Shown here: positions 18,640-28,494 of the stretch, piece after piece
Position numbering within the stretch: the stretch's first letter is position 1
Layout of the letters: each line of letters starts with the position of its first letter
Assembly: GCF_001719125.1 (NCBI RefSeq)
Contig: NZ_CP017006.1
Location: 1,550,001 to 1,614,000, forward strand
Length of the DNA stretch: 64,000 nt
DNA from: Sulfolobus sp. A20
GTDB lineage: Archaea > Thermoproteota > Thermoprotei_A > Sulfolobales > Sulfolobaceae
Direction: 5' to 3'
Translations under genes and position numbers: made by a program
The notes under the pieces: generated by a model
Database searches by the model: none
What the model was told of the DNA's origin: nothing
What the model saw: only the letters and a program-made list of their open reading frames with translations

Positions 18640-20493
18640 ACTTTTTAAAGCTTCTCTAATCTCCTCCATTGTTTTAATATCATCAAGAGTTGAAATATCT
18701 CCAGGATTCTCGTTGGAAACTAAAGCCTTCAATAACCTCCTCATTATCTTACCGCTCTTTGTCTTAGGTAATCTTTTCACAAATACAACCTTATCAACAA
18801 TATACCCAGCGTTCCTACAGAAATTCTTTATATCATTTTTCAAAATATCGTTAGCTTCAACACCTTGTCTAGGTACTACAAAAGCTATAATACTACCTCC
18901 TTGGCCTATCACAGCTGCCTCAGCCACACTGGGATAAGAAACTATTACACTTTCAACCTCTAAAGTACCTATTCTCTCTCCTTCAGCTCTTATTACATCG
19001 TCTGCTCTTCCTAAGACATACAAGTATCCATCTTCATCCGTAAAACCGTAGTCACCAGTATAGAAGTACCCCGGAAATCTTGACCAATACTGCTTTGTTA
19101 TCCTCTCATAGTTCGGATCGTTCCACATTTTAGCTAACGCAGGAGATAACGGTTTCAACACGATATATCCTTTTTGTTTTGGAGGAAGGGGTTTACCTTC
19201 GTCATCTACTACTAAGAAATAGGAACTGGGAAATTGAATTCCTGCAGAACCTGCCTTAAATGGAATTTCTCCTATTCCGTAAGGAGTGGCCGCTATTGGG
19301 GTCAAATGTTCAGTCATCCAATATGCGTCAGCAATCTTAACGTTAGGTAAGTTATCATTAAGCCAATTCCATGCGCCTACGTTTAGAGGCTCACCAGTAT
19401 TTAATACTATTCTTAAGCTCGAAATATCTCCAGACTTTACTGACTCCTCTCCCAAACTCTTCAAAGTGTATAAGGTAGTTGTTGAACTCCAAACTAAGCT
19501 TACGTTAAATCTTTCAACTATCCTAGAAAACAAGTCTCTCTTATAACCTATATATCCCTCAAATAGTACGCCAGTTAAACCCATGACTGGGATAGTATAT
19601 AAGTTGGCCATAGGCCAAACAGGCCAGCCTAATTCGGAAATAGTCCACCACACATCTTCCTCCTTAGGACCGAATATAGCTTTAAACGCCCAATTTAATC
19701 CTACTACGTAACCACCATTCGTGTGATACAAACCTTTAGGTCTTCCAGTAGTACCAGAAGTATAATAAATGGTTGAAGGCTCATTAGCTTCTACCTCTTC
19801 CGGCTTAACATACACCTTTCCTCTCGGCTTAACGTCATCATATACTACGTCTCTTTGACCCTTAACGTTAAAATCGGAAAAACCCCTACTGACTATTAAT
19901 ACTTTCTCTACTGGTGTTGTATGAGATTCTAGCAACTTATCTACGAAATCCTTTATTCTAATTTCATTGCCGTTCCTAAAGGATTTTGACGCAACTATCA
20001 TGACCTTTGAGTTACAATCATTTAACCTATACGTTAATGTCTCCTCGCTTAGACCTAAGTAATGTATAGCCAAAACTCCACCTAATCTATGCACAGCTAA
20101 GGAGAAGTATACTGCTTCTGGAATGCTAGGCATTAGCATGGATACTACATCTCCCCTCTTAACTCCTAACTGAGTTAACACATAAGAGGCTTTATTGACT
20201 TCTTGATATAGGTCTTGATAAGATACTGTTTTACTTTCTAATTTCTCATTCGTCCAGTAGAATGCTACTTTATCCTTCTTTGAAGGGATATGTCGGTCAA
20301 CTGCATTATATGATATGTTAGTAGTTCCTCCTACGAACCACCTTTCCTTGGGAGGTTCCCCATCAATTATCTTTTCTGGCTTCTTAAACCAGCTTATTAA
20401 GTTTGCCTTATCTTCCCAAAAAGCATTTGGATTTTCTATAGCGAATTTCGATAGTGATCTTATTTGATCTAAAGAGTATATTTTCCAACTCAT
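18634..20493 (-). CDS. Acetyl-CoA synthetase-like acyl-CoA synthetase
   Basis: A 619-residue ANL enzyme near the size of acetyl-CoA synthetase (about 650). It has the N-terminal ACAS domain (SWFKKPEKIIDG), P-loop YYTSGTTGRPKG, AYWMTEH, GRADDVIRAEGERIG at the hinge, and LPKTKSGKIMRRLL with the catalytic lysine. It activates acetate, propionate or another short acid with ATP and CoA. It is divergent from the acyl-CoA dehydrogenase gene with only 80 bases between them, so the two are probably co-regulated. Confidence 0.9.
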   Translation of the reverse strand: MSWKIYSLDQIRSLSKFAIENPNAFWEDKANLISWFKKPEKIIDGEPPKERWFVGGTTNISYNAVDRHIPSKKDKVAFYWTNEKLESKTVSYQDLYQEVNKASYVLTQLGVKRGDVVSMLMPSIPEAVYFSLAVHRLGGVLAIHYLGLSEETLTYRLNDCNSKVMIVASKSFRNGNEIRIKDFVDKLLESHTTPVEKVLIVSRGFSDFNVKGQRDVVYDDVKPRGKVYVKPEEVEANEPSTIYYTSGTTGRPKGLYHTNGGYVVGLNWAFKAIFGPKEEDVWWTISELGWPVWPMANLYTIPVMGLTGVLFEGYIGYKRDLFSRIVERFNVSLVWSSTTTLYTLKSLGEESVKSGDISSLRIVLNTGEPLNVGAWNWLNDNLPNVKIADAYWMTEHLTPIAATPYGIGEIPFKAGSAGIQFPSSYFLVVDDEGKPLPPKQKGYIVLKPLSPALAKMWNDPNYERITKQYWSRFPGYFYTGDYGFTDEDGYLYVLGRADDVIRAEGERIGTLEVESVIVSYPSVAEAAVIGQGGSIIAFVVPRQGVEANDILKNDIKNFCRNAGYIVDKVVFVKRLPKTKSGKIMRRLLKALVSNENPGDISTLDDIKTMEEIREALKSS

Positions 20494-20573
20494 GTTTTCA
20501 TTTAACTTTTGTATTAAGTAGTTTAAATACTTTTAACAAGTGATTTTAAAAATGTGCAAGAATAAATTAGTAT
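20494..20573. promoter_or_regulatory. Divergent promoter of acyl-CoA synthetase and acyl-CoA dehydrogenase
   Basis: Rightwards, TTTTAAA at 20544-20550 lies about 26 bases before the dehydrogenase ATG (leaderless). Leftwards, TTTAAA at 20522-20527 serves the synthetase. The stretch TATTAAGTAGTTTAAATA at 20512-20529 resembles the 18-bp palindrome of the 17.9 kb promoter, sharing TATTAA and TAGTTTAA. Shared control by the HTH regulator is possible but is inference in AT-rich DNA. Confidence 0.5.
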
Positions 20574-21692
20574 ATGAGCGAAAGAGAAATTATAGTTAAC
20601 ACGTTAAGAGAATTCTTAAGAAGAGATGTTGAAAAAATTTCAAGTAAAATAGATGAGGATGATCGTTTCCCCAGAGATCTAGTTAAAAAACTAGGAGAAC
20701 TAGGCTTTCTTTTACCCCTATATAATGGTCTATCGCATTACGACATGTTAATTATATTAGAGGAGATTGCAAAGGTTAGCGGATCTTTAGCGTTAATAGC
20801 GGATGCCCAAGGAGAGCTAGCTGGAGAGATGTTAAGACTCTACAGTAATGAAAGTCAAAAGAAGAATTACTTAGATCCGATAGCAAAGGGGGAAATGATA
20901 GGTAGTTTTGCATTATCAGAGCCTTCCGGTGGAAGCGATGTAGGAAATATGAAAACTAAGGCTGAGAAGGATAACGGTTCGTGGAAGATTAAAGGACATA
21001 AGATGTGGATAACGCAAGGTCTTTACGCAGATGTTTTCGTTACTATAGCTAAAACAGGGGATACTAGGAGAGAATTATCAGTTTTTTTAGTACCTAGGGA
21101 TGGTTGCATTGAGACGAGAAAAATTGAAGTAATGGGTAATAGGGGAACCGGTACTGCTGAGGTGATCTTTCACGATTGCAAAGTATCTAACGATAACGTG
21201 ATAGGGGAGATAAATAATGGCTGGAATATGGTCAACTCTGTCCTAGAAGTAGGTAGGTTAGCTATAACGGGAATAGCTATTGGTTTAGCTGAGGCTTCAT
21301 TGGAAGAGGCTCTAAATTGGGCTAGATCTAGAGAAGCGTTTGGAAATAAGCTTTATGATTTTCAAGGAATTAGGTGGTATTTTGCTAACTCAGTAGCTAA
21401 GATTAATTCGATAAGGGCATTGGCAAAAGAGGTTAGTAAGAAATTCGATGAAAATTCTAAAGATAAGGGAGTGTACGTTTCTATGTTAAAACTACTCTCC
21501 GCTCAAATGGCTAATGAGGTAGTTGATACTTCTCTTCAGATATTAGGCGGTATGGGCTATGCTAAAGGTACAAAAATTGAAAGAATATACAGAGACGTTA
21601 GATTAATGCGAATAGGTGAAGGAAGCGATGAGGTTCAAAGGCATATTATATCTAAATATATTGATCAATTCGGAATTCCATTATTAGACTAA
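20574..21692 (+). CDS. Acyl-CoA dehydrogenase
   Basis: A 372-residue flavoprotein of normal length. FAD and substrate motifs include FALSEPSGGSDVGNMKTKA, KMWITQG, the GNRGTGTAEVIF segment, REAFGNKLYDFQGIRW and the C-terminal ILGGMGYAKGTKIERIYRD followed by IGEGSDEVQR. It introduces a 2,3 double bond into an acyl-CoA. It is the first gene of a five-gene set running to 25.0 kb (dehydrogenase, two thiolase-fold proteins, two DUF35 proteins), with 100 bases before the next gene. No ETF gene is visible in the window. Confidence 0.93.
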   Translation: MSEREIIVNTLREFLRRDVEKISSKIDEDDRFPRDLVKKLGELGFLLPLYNGLSHYDMLIILEEIAKVSGSLALIADAQGELAGEMLRLYSNESQKKNYLDPIAKGEMIGSFALSEPSGGSDVGNMKTKAEKDNGSWKIKGHKMWITQGLYADVFVTIAKTGDTRRELSVFLVPRDGCIETRKIEVMGNRGTGTAEVIFHDCKVSNDNVIGEINNGWNMVNSVLEVGRLAITGIAIGLAEASLEEALNWARSREAFGNKLYDFQGIRWYFANSVAKINSIRALAKEVSKKFDENSKDKGVYVSMLKLLSAQMANEVVDTSLQILGGMGYAKGTKIERIYRDVRLMRIGEGSDEVQRHIISKYIDQFGIPLLD

Positions 21693-21792
21693 ATTTAAAA
21701 ATATATAGATAATTTATAAAAAGTAAATATGACAAAAAGAAGAGGAAAACTTTAATAACAAAAATTATGTATCTTAAAGTGAGTGATCTTTT

Positions 21793-22926
21793 TTGAATCG
21801 GATAGCAGTAATTGGAGTAGGCTGGTATGGTTTTAGACCAACTACGCCGGAAGTATCATTTAGGGAAATGGTATTTGAGGCATCTAGTAGAGCATATGCA
21901 GATGCTGGGAATATTAATCCTAGAAATGATGTAGATTCGTTCATATCATGTCAAGAAGATTTTTGGGAGGGCATAGGGATTGCTGACGAATTTGCTCCAG
22001 ATCAGATAGGTGGAGCAATGAGACCAACAATGACTGTTACCGGGGATTCACTACAAGGTTTAGCGCACGCGCTCATGCACATAAATTCTGGCATTGCCGA
22101 TATAGTATCAGTAGAGGCACACTCTAAGGTAAGTGACATATTAACTTTTAGTGATATTGTAAAACTTTCAATGGATCCAATTTATGTTAGGTCAATAAAT
22201 CCTCAAAACATGCACTTCATAGCTGGTCTTGATGCCGTGAAATTTATGGAAAGAAAAGGAGTTAGTAGAGAAGACTTAGCAATAGTTGTGGAGAAGAATA
22301 AGAAAAACGGACTTTCTTCACCTAGATCGTCATATGCCAGCAACATAAAGGCTAGCGACGTCTTAATGAAGGATTTTGTAGTTTACCCATTAACAGAGTT
22401 GGACATAGCTCCATTTGTAGACGGGGCTATAACGGTAGTGGTAGCTGATGAGGAAACAGCTAAGAAGGTAAAAAAGGATGACTATTTGTTAATAAGTGGT
22501 ATAGGATATGCGACTGACTCGAATAATTTGGAAACAGCTGAATTAGGCAAAGCTGAATATATGAGAATAGCCTCTGAAATGGCATATAAGATGGCAAAAG
22601 TGAACTCCCCAAGAAAGCATTTCGATGCAGTATTTGTAGATGATAGGTACAGTTATAAAGAATTAGAACACTTAGAAGGTCTTAGGATTTCCGAAGAACC
22701 AGTTAAAGACCTAAGAGAGGGAAATTTTTCGCCTCAAGGTGAGATTCCAGTAAATCCATTTGGTGGACATTTAGCTAAGGGTGTTCCACTAGAAGCCTCT
22801 GGTTTCTCTTTACTTCTAGATGCAATAGATTATATTAGACAAGGTAAAGGTGAGAAGGTATTAGTTGCCTCATGGAGGGGAATTCCAACTTTCACTGGTA
22901 GTGTGTTGGTGGTGGAGAAGCCATGA
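21793..22926 (+). CDS. SCP2-type thiolase-fold protein lacking the catalytic cysteine
   Basis: A 377-residue thiolase-superfamily protein, related to archaeal acetyl-CoA acetyltransferase homologs and SCP-x thiolases. Where thiolases have the nucleophile (NCSTG in human SCP-x), this protein reads VTGDSLQG at residues 82-89, so no cysteine is present. The C-terminal GHP histidine motif is replaced by KGVP in NPFGGHLAKGVPLEASG. ELEHLEGL near residue 290 keeps the usual context. It is therefore probably not a normal thiolase; an aldolase or structural role is possible. The start is TTG at 21793 with GTGATCTT just upstream. Its TGA overlaps the next ATG by 4 bases. Confidence 0.88.
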   Translation: MNRIAVIGVGWYGFRPTTPEVSFREMVFEASSRAYADAGNINPRNDVDSFISCQEDFWEGIGIADEFAPDQIGGAMRPTMTVTGDSLQGLAHALMHINSGIADIVSVEAHSKVSDILTFSDIVKLSMDPIYVRSINPQNMHFIAGLDAVKFMERKGVSREDLAIVVEKNKKNGLSSPRSSYASNIKASDVLMKDFVVYPLTELDIAPFVDGAITVVVADEETAKKVKKDDYLLISGIGYATDSNNLETAELGKAEYMRIASEMAYKMAKVNSPRKHFDAVFVDDRYSYKELEHLEGLRISEEPVKDLREGNFSPQGEIPVNPFGGHLAKGVPLEASGFSLLLDAIDYIRQGKGEKVLVASWRGIPTFTGSVLVVEKP

Positions 22927-24101
22927 AGGTAAATATCCACCTTAATAAAAGAGTAGCAATTATTGGAGCTGGAATGACGCTATTTAGAAGAAGATTGCTG
23001 GAAACACCTCAAGAAATTGCGTGGGAAGCCTCTAACAAGGCTTTAGAAGAGGCTGGGTTAGAATTAAAAGATATAGACTGTGTGGTTATTGGTAGTGCTC
23101 CAGATGCATTTGACGGTGTGCATCTTAAAGGAGAGTACTTAGCCCATGGCTCCGGTGGAATAAAAAAACCAGTTAGCAGAGTTTTTGTGGGAGGAGCTAC
23201 TGGAGTAATGACAGCTATTGCAGGCTGGTATCACGTAGCTAGTGGGTTATGCCAAAAAGTCTTAGCAGTAGCTGAAGAAAAAATGAGTCCAGATAGACCT
23301 CATCCCCAAGCAGTTTTTAGATACATTTGGGATCCTATTTTAGAAAAACCGTTAAATCCCAATTTAATATGGATCTTCGCGATGGAAATGCATAGATACA
23401 TGGCTAAATACGGAATAAAGAAAGAGGAGATAGCTTTAGTGTCAGTTAAAAATAAGAGGAATGCTATAAATAATCCTTATGCCCAGTTAGGGGCTAACAT
23501 AACTGTTGAAGATGTTTTAAACAGCGAGGTATTAGTATGGCCAGTACAGCTTCTTGACGTAAGCCCAGTGAGTGATGGAGGAGCCGCAATAGTTATGACT
23601 TCAGAGGACGTGGCTAGGAGATATACAGACACTCCAATATGGGTGGAAGGAGTTGGTTGGACGCTAGATAATACTGAATGGCCTGGTAGAGACTTAGCTT
23701 ATCCTAGATATGTTGAGTTCGCCGCAAGAATGGCGTACAAAATGGCTGGGATTGAAAGACCAGATAAAGAGATTGATGTGGTAGAGCCTTATGATCCATT
23801 TGATTACAAAGAACTTCATCATTTAGAGGGATTATTACTAGCTAAGAAAGGCGAAGCGCCAAAACTGTTAAAGGAAGGAGTATTTGATATTGATGGAGAT
23901 ATACCGAGTAGTCCAAGTGGAGGTTTATTAGGAGTAGGTAACCCAATAGCAGCTGCTGGACTTATGAAAGTAATTAGTATTTATTGGCAACTTAAGGGAA
24001 CAGCCGGAAAAATGCAAGTTAAGAGACCAGTTCATACTGGATTGGCTCAAGCTTGGGGAGATTTAATGCAAGCAGGAACTGTGATAGTTTTACGCAATTG
24101 A
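22923..24101 (+). CDS. Second SCP2-type thiolase-fold protein lacking the catalytic cysteine
   Basis: A 392-residue paralog of the preceding gene, coupled by an ATGA overlap. The nucleophile region reads FVGGATGVMTAI at residues 88-99, with Gly91 where alignment to SCP-x thiolase places the cysteine. The C-terminal motif is SPSGGLLGVGNPIAAAG, where Asn replaces the GHP histidine. The partner-type sequence ELHHLEGLL is kept. Two such subunits beside two DUF35 proteins suggest a hetero-oligomer. Comparable sets in actinobacteria (Ltp2 with a DUF35 partner) carry out retro-aldol cleavage of acyl-CoA side chains; that activity here is inference. Confidence 0.88.
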   Translation: MKVNIHLNKRVAIIGAGMTLFRRRLLETPQEIAWEASNKALEEAGLELKDIDCVVIGSAPDAFDGVHLKGEYLAHGSGGIKKPVSRVFVGGATGVMTAIAGWYHVASGLCQKVLAVAEEKMSPDRPHPQAVFRYIWDPILEKPLNPNLIWIFAMEMHRYMAKYGIKKEEIALVSVKNKRNAINNPYAQLGANITVEDVLNSEVLVWPVQLLDVSPVSDGGAAIVMTSEDVARRYTDTPIWVEGVGWTLDNTEWPGRDLAYPRYVEFAARMAYKMAGIERPDKEIDVVEPYDPFDYKELHHLEGLLLAKKGEAPKLLKEGVFDIDGDIPSSPSGGLLGVGNPIAAAGLMKVISIYWQLKGTAGKMQVKRPVHTGLAQAWGDLMQAGTVIVLRN

Positions 24102-24111
24102 GGTGATAAAG

Positions 24112-24609
24112 ATGGTTACTCCATTAAAAGAAGAAGAATTGAATAAACATATGGTTATCTCATATAAGCCTAATGCTAAATACGCATACACTGCTGGACA
24201 GGCTCAAAGCAAATACTTGTTAGGTCTTAAAGAAGGTAAAATTTATGGTAGGAAATGTAATAATTGCGGTAAAATTTACGTCCCTCCAAAAATGTACTGT
24301 GAAGAATGCTTCAGACCTACGGATGAGTGGGTTGAAGTAAAGGATGAGGGAATAGTAATGACGGCCGTTGCTAGTTTCATAAGTTGGACCAGAGCTAAAC
24401 TTGAAGAGCCTGAAATTGTCGGTGTTATTAGACTATTCCCATCTACGGATAGAGATTTCGTATTTCCAGGGATATTTCATAGAATATGTACATCGTATGA
24501 AGAGGTAAAGAATATGAATATTATTGGGAAGAGAGTTAAGGCAGTTTGGAAACCTAAAGAAGAAAGAAAAGGAAGCATAGAAGATATTCAATGTTTTAAG
24601 GTGATATAA
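24112..24609 (+). CDS. DUF35 zinc-ribbon/OB-fold acyl-CoA-associated protein
   Basis: A DUF35 protein of 165 residues. An N-terminal helix is followed by a rubredoxin-like zinc ribbon CNNCGKIYVPPKMYCEEC and an OB fold (GIVMTAVASFISW onwards). DUF35 proteins bind thiolase-fold enzymes and help to channel or shield CoA esters. An in-frame GTG lies at 24103, but the ribosome binding site GGTGAT at 24102-24107 would then overlap it; that site is well placed for the ATG at 24112, which I choose. The next gene starts directly after the stop. Confidence 0.9.
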   Translation: MVTPLKEEELNKHMVISYKPNAKYAYTAGQAQSKYLLGLKEGKIYGRKCNNCGKIYVPPKMYCEECFRPTDEWVEVKDEGIVMTAVASFISWTRAKLEEPEIVGVIRLFPSTDRDFVFPGIFHRICTSYEEVKNMNIIGKRVKAVWKPKEERKGSIEDIQCFKVI

Positions 24610-25044
24610 ATGTCTTGGGAAAAAGTTGGTAGAGATGGAAAGTTGCTAAGATGGTACGACGTTATGGAAGTTGAAAAGTATGAGTATACAGTGGGACCTG
24701 CAGGAGAGCAATTCTTCAATGGTTTAAAGCAAAACAAGATAATAGGAAGTAAATGTCCTAAGTGTGGAAAAGTATTTGTTCCAGCTAGACTATATTGCGA
24801 GGAATGTTTCATTAAGATAGAGAATTATGTTGAAATAGACGCTAATGAAGTATACGTTGACTCATACACAATCATCTACAAAGACGATGAAGGAAATAAG
24901 CTTCAAAACCCTGTCTATATAGCACTCATAAGGTTTAAGAACGCAAAAGGAGGTTTACTATGTTATGCAGATGGTAATGTTAGACCCGGTGCTAAGGCTA
25001 AGATAGTGAGCTTTGATTGGCCCTTAAAAGTTAAGGTTGATTAA
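24610..25044 (+). CDS. Second DUF35 zinc-ribbon/OB-fold protein
   Basis: A 144-residue DUF35 protein with the zinc ribbon CPKCGKVFVPARLYCEEC at about residues 51-68 and a C-terminal OB fold. The ribosome binding site AAGGTGATAT lies in the end of the preceding gene, and the ATG follows its TAA without a gap. Each of the two thiolase-fold proteins may pair with one DUF35 protein, or the two DUF35 proteins may form a heterodimer. The 3' end overlaps the convergent gene by 14 bases. Confidence 0.9.
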   Translation: MSWEKVGRDGKLLRWYDVMEVEKYEYTVGPAGEQFFNGLKQNKIIGSKCPKCGKVFVPARLYCEECFIKIENYVEIDANEVYVDSYTIIYKDDEGNKLQNPVYIALIRFKNAKGGLLCYADGNVRPGAKAKIVSFDWPLKVKVD

Positions 25045-25939
25045 TTTTTTCAAAAGCGTTCTCCCCCTTATATACATATAAATTGTCTTTTTCTAATTGA
25101 TATTGGCACGAAGACACTGCATATAAATTATCTTTATCATCCTCTGAAACAAAAATACAAATATCGTCAGATTTATTCAATAATCTAACTTTAACTTCAG
25201 GTTTCAAGGGTAATATTGGTTTGGCGTTAGCAAAACTTATCATTACGTTAGTTACAATTCCTTTCTTCATTATTTTTCCAACAGTGAATATTTCTCCTAA
25301 ATATCCAGAGTTTAGTATCTTCTCTTCTTCCTTTAATAGGAGTTCTAATGCTGACTGTAACCTAAGGCTATCTTTAGAATTTCTTTCATCATCACTTAAT
25401 TCCTTTATCTGGAGTTCGTATATTTTATCTCCTAATAATAGATAATATCTCTCATTTTTCCTTATGATAACACTTTGCACATTATCTTTATCAATTTTAC
25501 TTAAGTAGGAAATAAGTAATCTCTTGAAGTCAGAAATTGTGTAAATCGTCAATCCAAACTCTTCGGAACTTTTTTCTTTAGAAGTCTTTATCAAGTAATT
25601 TTCTAAATCCTCCAGTCTTTTCCATATCTCTTTCTCGTCTTGAATAAAGGCTACCTCACTGAGAGTCTCAACGAAATGAAAGTATGCTTCTAATTTGCCT
25701 GATGATTGATAAAGTAATTTGTAATACCTTTCAATACTTTCATTAACTTTCTTGCTCTTGTCTACTCCTATTCTTTTAATCAATATCTTTCTAGCTAAAT
25801 TTGAGGTTAATGTAGAACACGTTCTTCCAAGCTCTTCCACTTCATCATAATCTAATGCGATGCCAAGTATTTCACTAATGATTACTAATTTAATAACATT
25901 TGCCAAAGCTTTTTCTAGTATCTTATAATCTTGAGACAT
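25031..25939 (-). CDS. Hypothetical protein, mostly helical first half
   Basis: A soluble protein of 302 residues from the ATG at 25939; the open frame extends to 25984, but the longer N-terminus is hydrophobic and atypical. The first two thirds are rich in Lys, Glu and Leu and predicted helical; the last third is beta-rich with NAKPILPLKPEVKVRLLNKSDDICIFVSED. No known motif is visible. It lies on the opposite strand between two acyl-CoA operons, which gives no hint of its role. Confidence 0.7.
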   Translation of the reverse strand: MSQDYKILEKALANVIKLVIISEILGIALDYDEVEELGRTCSTLTSNLARKILIKRIGVDKSKKVNESIERYYKLLYQSSGKLEAYFHFVETLSEVAFIQDEKEIWKRLEDLENYLIKTSKEKSSEEFGLTIYTISDFKRLLISYLSKIDKDNVQSVIIRKNERYYLLLGDKIYELQIKELSDDERNSKDSLRLQSALELLLKEEEKILNSGYLGEIFTVGKIMKKGIVTNVMISFANAKPILPLKPEVKVRLLNKSDDICIFVSEDDKDNLYAVSSCQYQLEKDNLYVYKGENAFEKINQP

Positions 25940-26082
25940 AATGTAAATATGATGTTTTAAAGCTAAAAAGTTTAAACAAAACATATAACTAAATAAACTT
26001 TACTTTATGAGCTTGAGAATTTCTTAAAATATTAAATCTTACGAAGGAATGTTTATTAACAAGGTTTAACATAGTTATAATC

Positions 26083-27921
26083 ATGATTGAACTTTCTTCA
26101 ACAAGGAGAATAATTTTGGGAAATGAGGCGATAGCCTTTGCGTCCTTATCTTCTGGCGTGGGGGTTGCCACAGGCTATCCCGGCACCCCTTCAACTGAAA
26201 TAATAGAAACACTAATGAAGTACGGAAATAATATTCACGTTGAGTGGAGTGTCAACGAGAAAGTGGCCTTTGAAACAGCTTATGGTGCGGCAATAAATGG
26301 GGCTTATGCCTTAACAACGATGAAACATGTTGGCCTTAACGTTGCAGCAGATCCATTAATGAGTTCCTCCTATACTGGAGTAGAGGGAGCTTTCGTTATA
26401 GTTTCAGCTGATGATCCATCAATGTGGTCCTCACAAAGCGAGCAGGATAATAGATATTATGGACTTCATGCCCTTATACCGGTTTTAGAACCATATGATC
26501 CTCAATCAGCTTATGACTTAACGATTCAAGGGTTTAGATTGAGTAATAGCGTAAAGCATCCCGTAATACTAAGAACGACTACTCGTATAAGTCATGTCAG
26601 AGGTCAGGTTGAGTTAAAGCCTCCAGCTAAACCAGTTTTAGGTAAGCTAATTAAAGATCCTAAGAAGTACGTTCTAGTTCCGGAGAACGCTAGAAGAAAT
26701 AGGATTGAGCAGCTTAAGAGATGGGAGAAAATACAAGACGAAGTTGAAAGATTAAACGAATTTATCGACAACGGTAGTAAAAATTTAATAATTGCCTCTG
26801 GCATATCTTTCGCATACGTAACAGATGCAATCAACGAATTGAAAGTTAACGCTAATGTTTTAAGAATATCCACTCCGGTTCCAATACCAAGAAGGTTAAT
26901 ACTAAAAGCAGTGAGTAGGGCTGAAAGGTTATTAATTGTTGAAGAGGGTGAACCAATTGTTGAAATGCAAATTAAAGACTTGCTTTATGACCAAGGTATT
27001 AGAGTTGAACTTCACGGAAAGGATCTAATAAGTAGGGTAGGTGAGATGAGTTTAGATAAGGTTTATAGAGCATTTGATGAGTTTTTCAACTTGAACTTAG
27101 TCAGTGATTATTTAGAAACCCCATCTGATATTCCTATGAGACCTCCAGCTTTATGTCCAGGTTGTCCACATAGAAACTCATTCATAGATTTAAGAAAGGC
27201 TATACCTATGGCCTCCTATAATTTAAATGAAACATTCTTCTCCGGAGATATTGGATGTTACACATTGGGTTTACTTCCTCCTTTTGATGCTCAAGACGCG
27301 TCAATAGACATGGGCTCTAGTATTGGTATTGCTAATGGCGTTTATAGAGCTACGGGGAAAATTCCTATTGCGATTATAGGAGACTCTACGTTCTTTCATA
27401 GTGGAATACCAGCATTAGTAAACGCGGTATACAATAAGACTCCGATGCTGGTATTCATTCTAGATAATAGAGCTACGGCAATGACGGGTCAACAGCCTAG
27501 TCCATCTAAAGATATAGATATTGGAGAAGTTTGCAAAGGTATTGGCGTAAAGTATGTAAAATACATAGATCCCTTTGAAACCAATTCATCAGTTAAAGTC
27601 TTAACAGACGCATTGAAGTGGGTTAAAGAAAATGGAGAGCCAGCTGTTGTAATAGCTAAAAGAGCTTGTGCGCTTCTAGTTTTAGATGAAGTTGAGGAAG
27701 AGTTACCAAAAGCTGTTGTGGATTTGAATAAGTGCACTGGTTGTAGTATCTGTTATGATTATTTCACATGTCCCGCAATAATTCCTAGAAACGATAAGAA
27801 GGCTGAGATAGATGTCTATAACTGTATAGGATGTGGGGCATGCGTTCCAATATGCCCATTTAAGGCAATCTCACTTACCGGCAACAAGCCAGAGAAGTGG
27901 GATGAATTATGGCTAGGCTGA
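26083..27921 (+). CDS. iorA: Indolepyruvate ferredoxin oxidoreductase, alpha subunit
   Basis: A 612-residue protein of normal length for IorA. The N-terminal pyruvate-ferredoxin-oxidoreductase-like domain ([17 protein letters not shown]) is followed by a TPP-binding domain with [16 protein letters not shown] and [11 protein letters not shown], and a C-terminal ferredoxin domain with two cysteine clusters ([15 protein letters not shown] near residue 550 and [13 protein letters not shown] near 580). It oxidatively decarboxylates arylpyruvates from Trp, Phe and Tyr to aryl-acetyl-CoA, reducing ferredoxin. The gene overlaps iorB by 13 bases. It probably works with aromatic transamination and the acyl-CoA synthetase downstream. 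Confidence 0.95.
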   Translation: MIELSSTRRIILGNEAIAFASLSSGVGVATGYPGTPSTEIIETLMKYGNNIHVEWSVNEKVAFETAYGAAINGAYALTTMKHVGLNVAADPLMSSSYTGVEGAFVIVSADDPSMWSSQSEQDNRYYGLHALIPVLEPYDPQSAYDLTIQGFRLSNSVKHPVILRTTTRISHVRGQVELKPPAKPVLGKLIKDPKKYVLVPENARRNRIEQLKRWEKIQDEVERLNEFIDNGSKNLIIASGISFAYVTDAINELKVNANVLRISTPVPIPRRLILKAVSRAERLLIVEEGEPIVEMQIKDLLYDQGIRVELHGKDLISRVGEMSLDKVYRAFDEFFNLNLVSDYLETPSDIPMRPPALCPGCPHRNSFIDLRKAIPMASYNLNETFFSGDIGCYTLGLLPPFDAQDASIDMGSSIGIANGVYRATGKIPIAIIGDSTFFHSGIPALVNAVYNKTPMLVFILDNRATAMTGQQPSPSKDIDIGEVCKGIGVKYVKYIDPFETNSSVKVLTDALKWVKENGEPAVVIAKRACALLVLDEVEEELPKAVVDLNKCTGCSICYDYFTCPAIIPRNDKKAEIDVYNCIGCGACVPICPFKAISLTGNKPEKWDELWLG

Positions 27922-28475
27922 ACATCCTAATTGCAGGAATAGGTGGGCAAGGCATAATTACTATGGGTAAGATAATAGCTGAGGCTGGTAGTTATTCAAA
28001 CACTAAAGTCTTAGTAGCTGAAACTCATGGACTAGCTCAAAGAGGTGGTGGAGTTAATATTCATGTTAGGATTGGAGAGGTAAATTCACCATTAATACCG
28101 CTAGGGAAAGCCGATTACCTAGTAGGATTAGAAGCTACTGAAGTTTTAAGGAATTTAAGTTACGCCTCTAAGTCTACTAATATTATAATTAACTCCTACG
28201 TTGTGAGGCCCGTTTTACCGAAAGTGAGGATATTAAGCTTAAACGAGATCCTTCAAAGATTAAGGGGTTTGAAGGTATATGTCGTTAATGCTAACGAAAT
28301 CGCTATAAAAGCAGGTAATCCTAAGGCCTTAAATGCAGCAATACTGGGTTTCATGTTTGGCTTAGGTGCTTTTGAGGGATTGATTTCTGAAGATTCGTTC
28401 GTAAAAGCGTTAAAATATGAGAGCAATATTAAGGCATTTAAATTAGGTCAATCTATGAAAGTTTTTATTAAATAG
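27909..28475 (+). CDS. iorB: Indolepyruvate ferredoxin oxidoreductase, beta subunit
   Basis: A 188-residue gamma-type 2-oxoacid oxidoreductase subunit, with [20 protein letters not shown] at the N-terminus and [18 protein letters not shown], the signatures of IorB. It completes the enzyme encoded by the overlapping upstream gene. The 19-base gap to the acyl-CoA synthetase suggests one operon. Confidence 0.94.
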   Translation: MARLNILIAGIGGQGIITMGKIIAEAGSYSNTKVLVAETHGLAQRGGGVNIHVRIGEVNSPLIPLGKADYLVGLEATEVLRNLSYASKSTNIIINSYVVRPVLPKVRILSLNEILQRLRGLKVYVVNANEIAIKAGNPKALNAAILGFMFGLGAFEGLISEDSFVKALKYESNIKAFKLGQSMKVFIK

Positions 28476-28494
28476 TTAATAGAATTAAATAATT

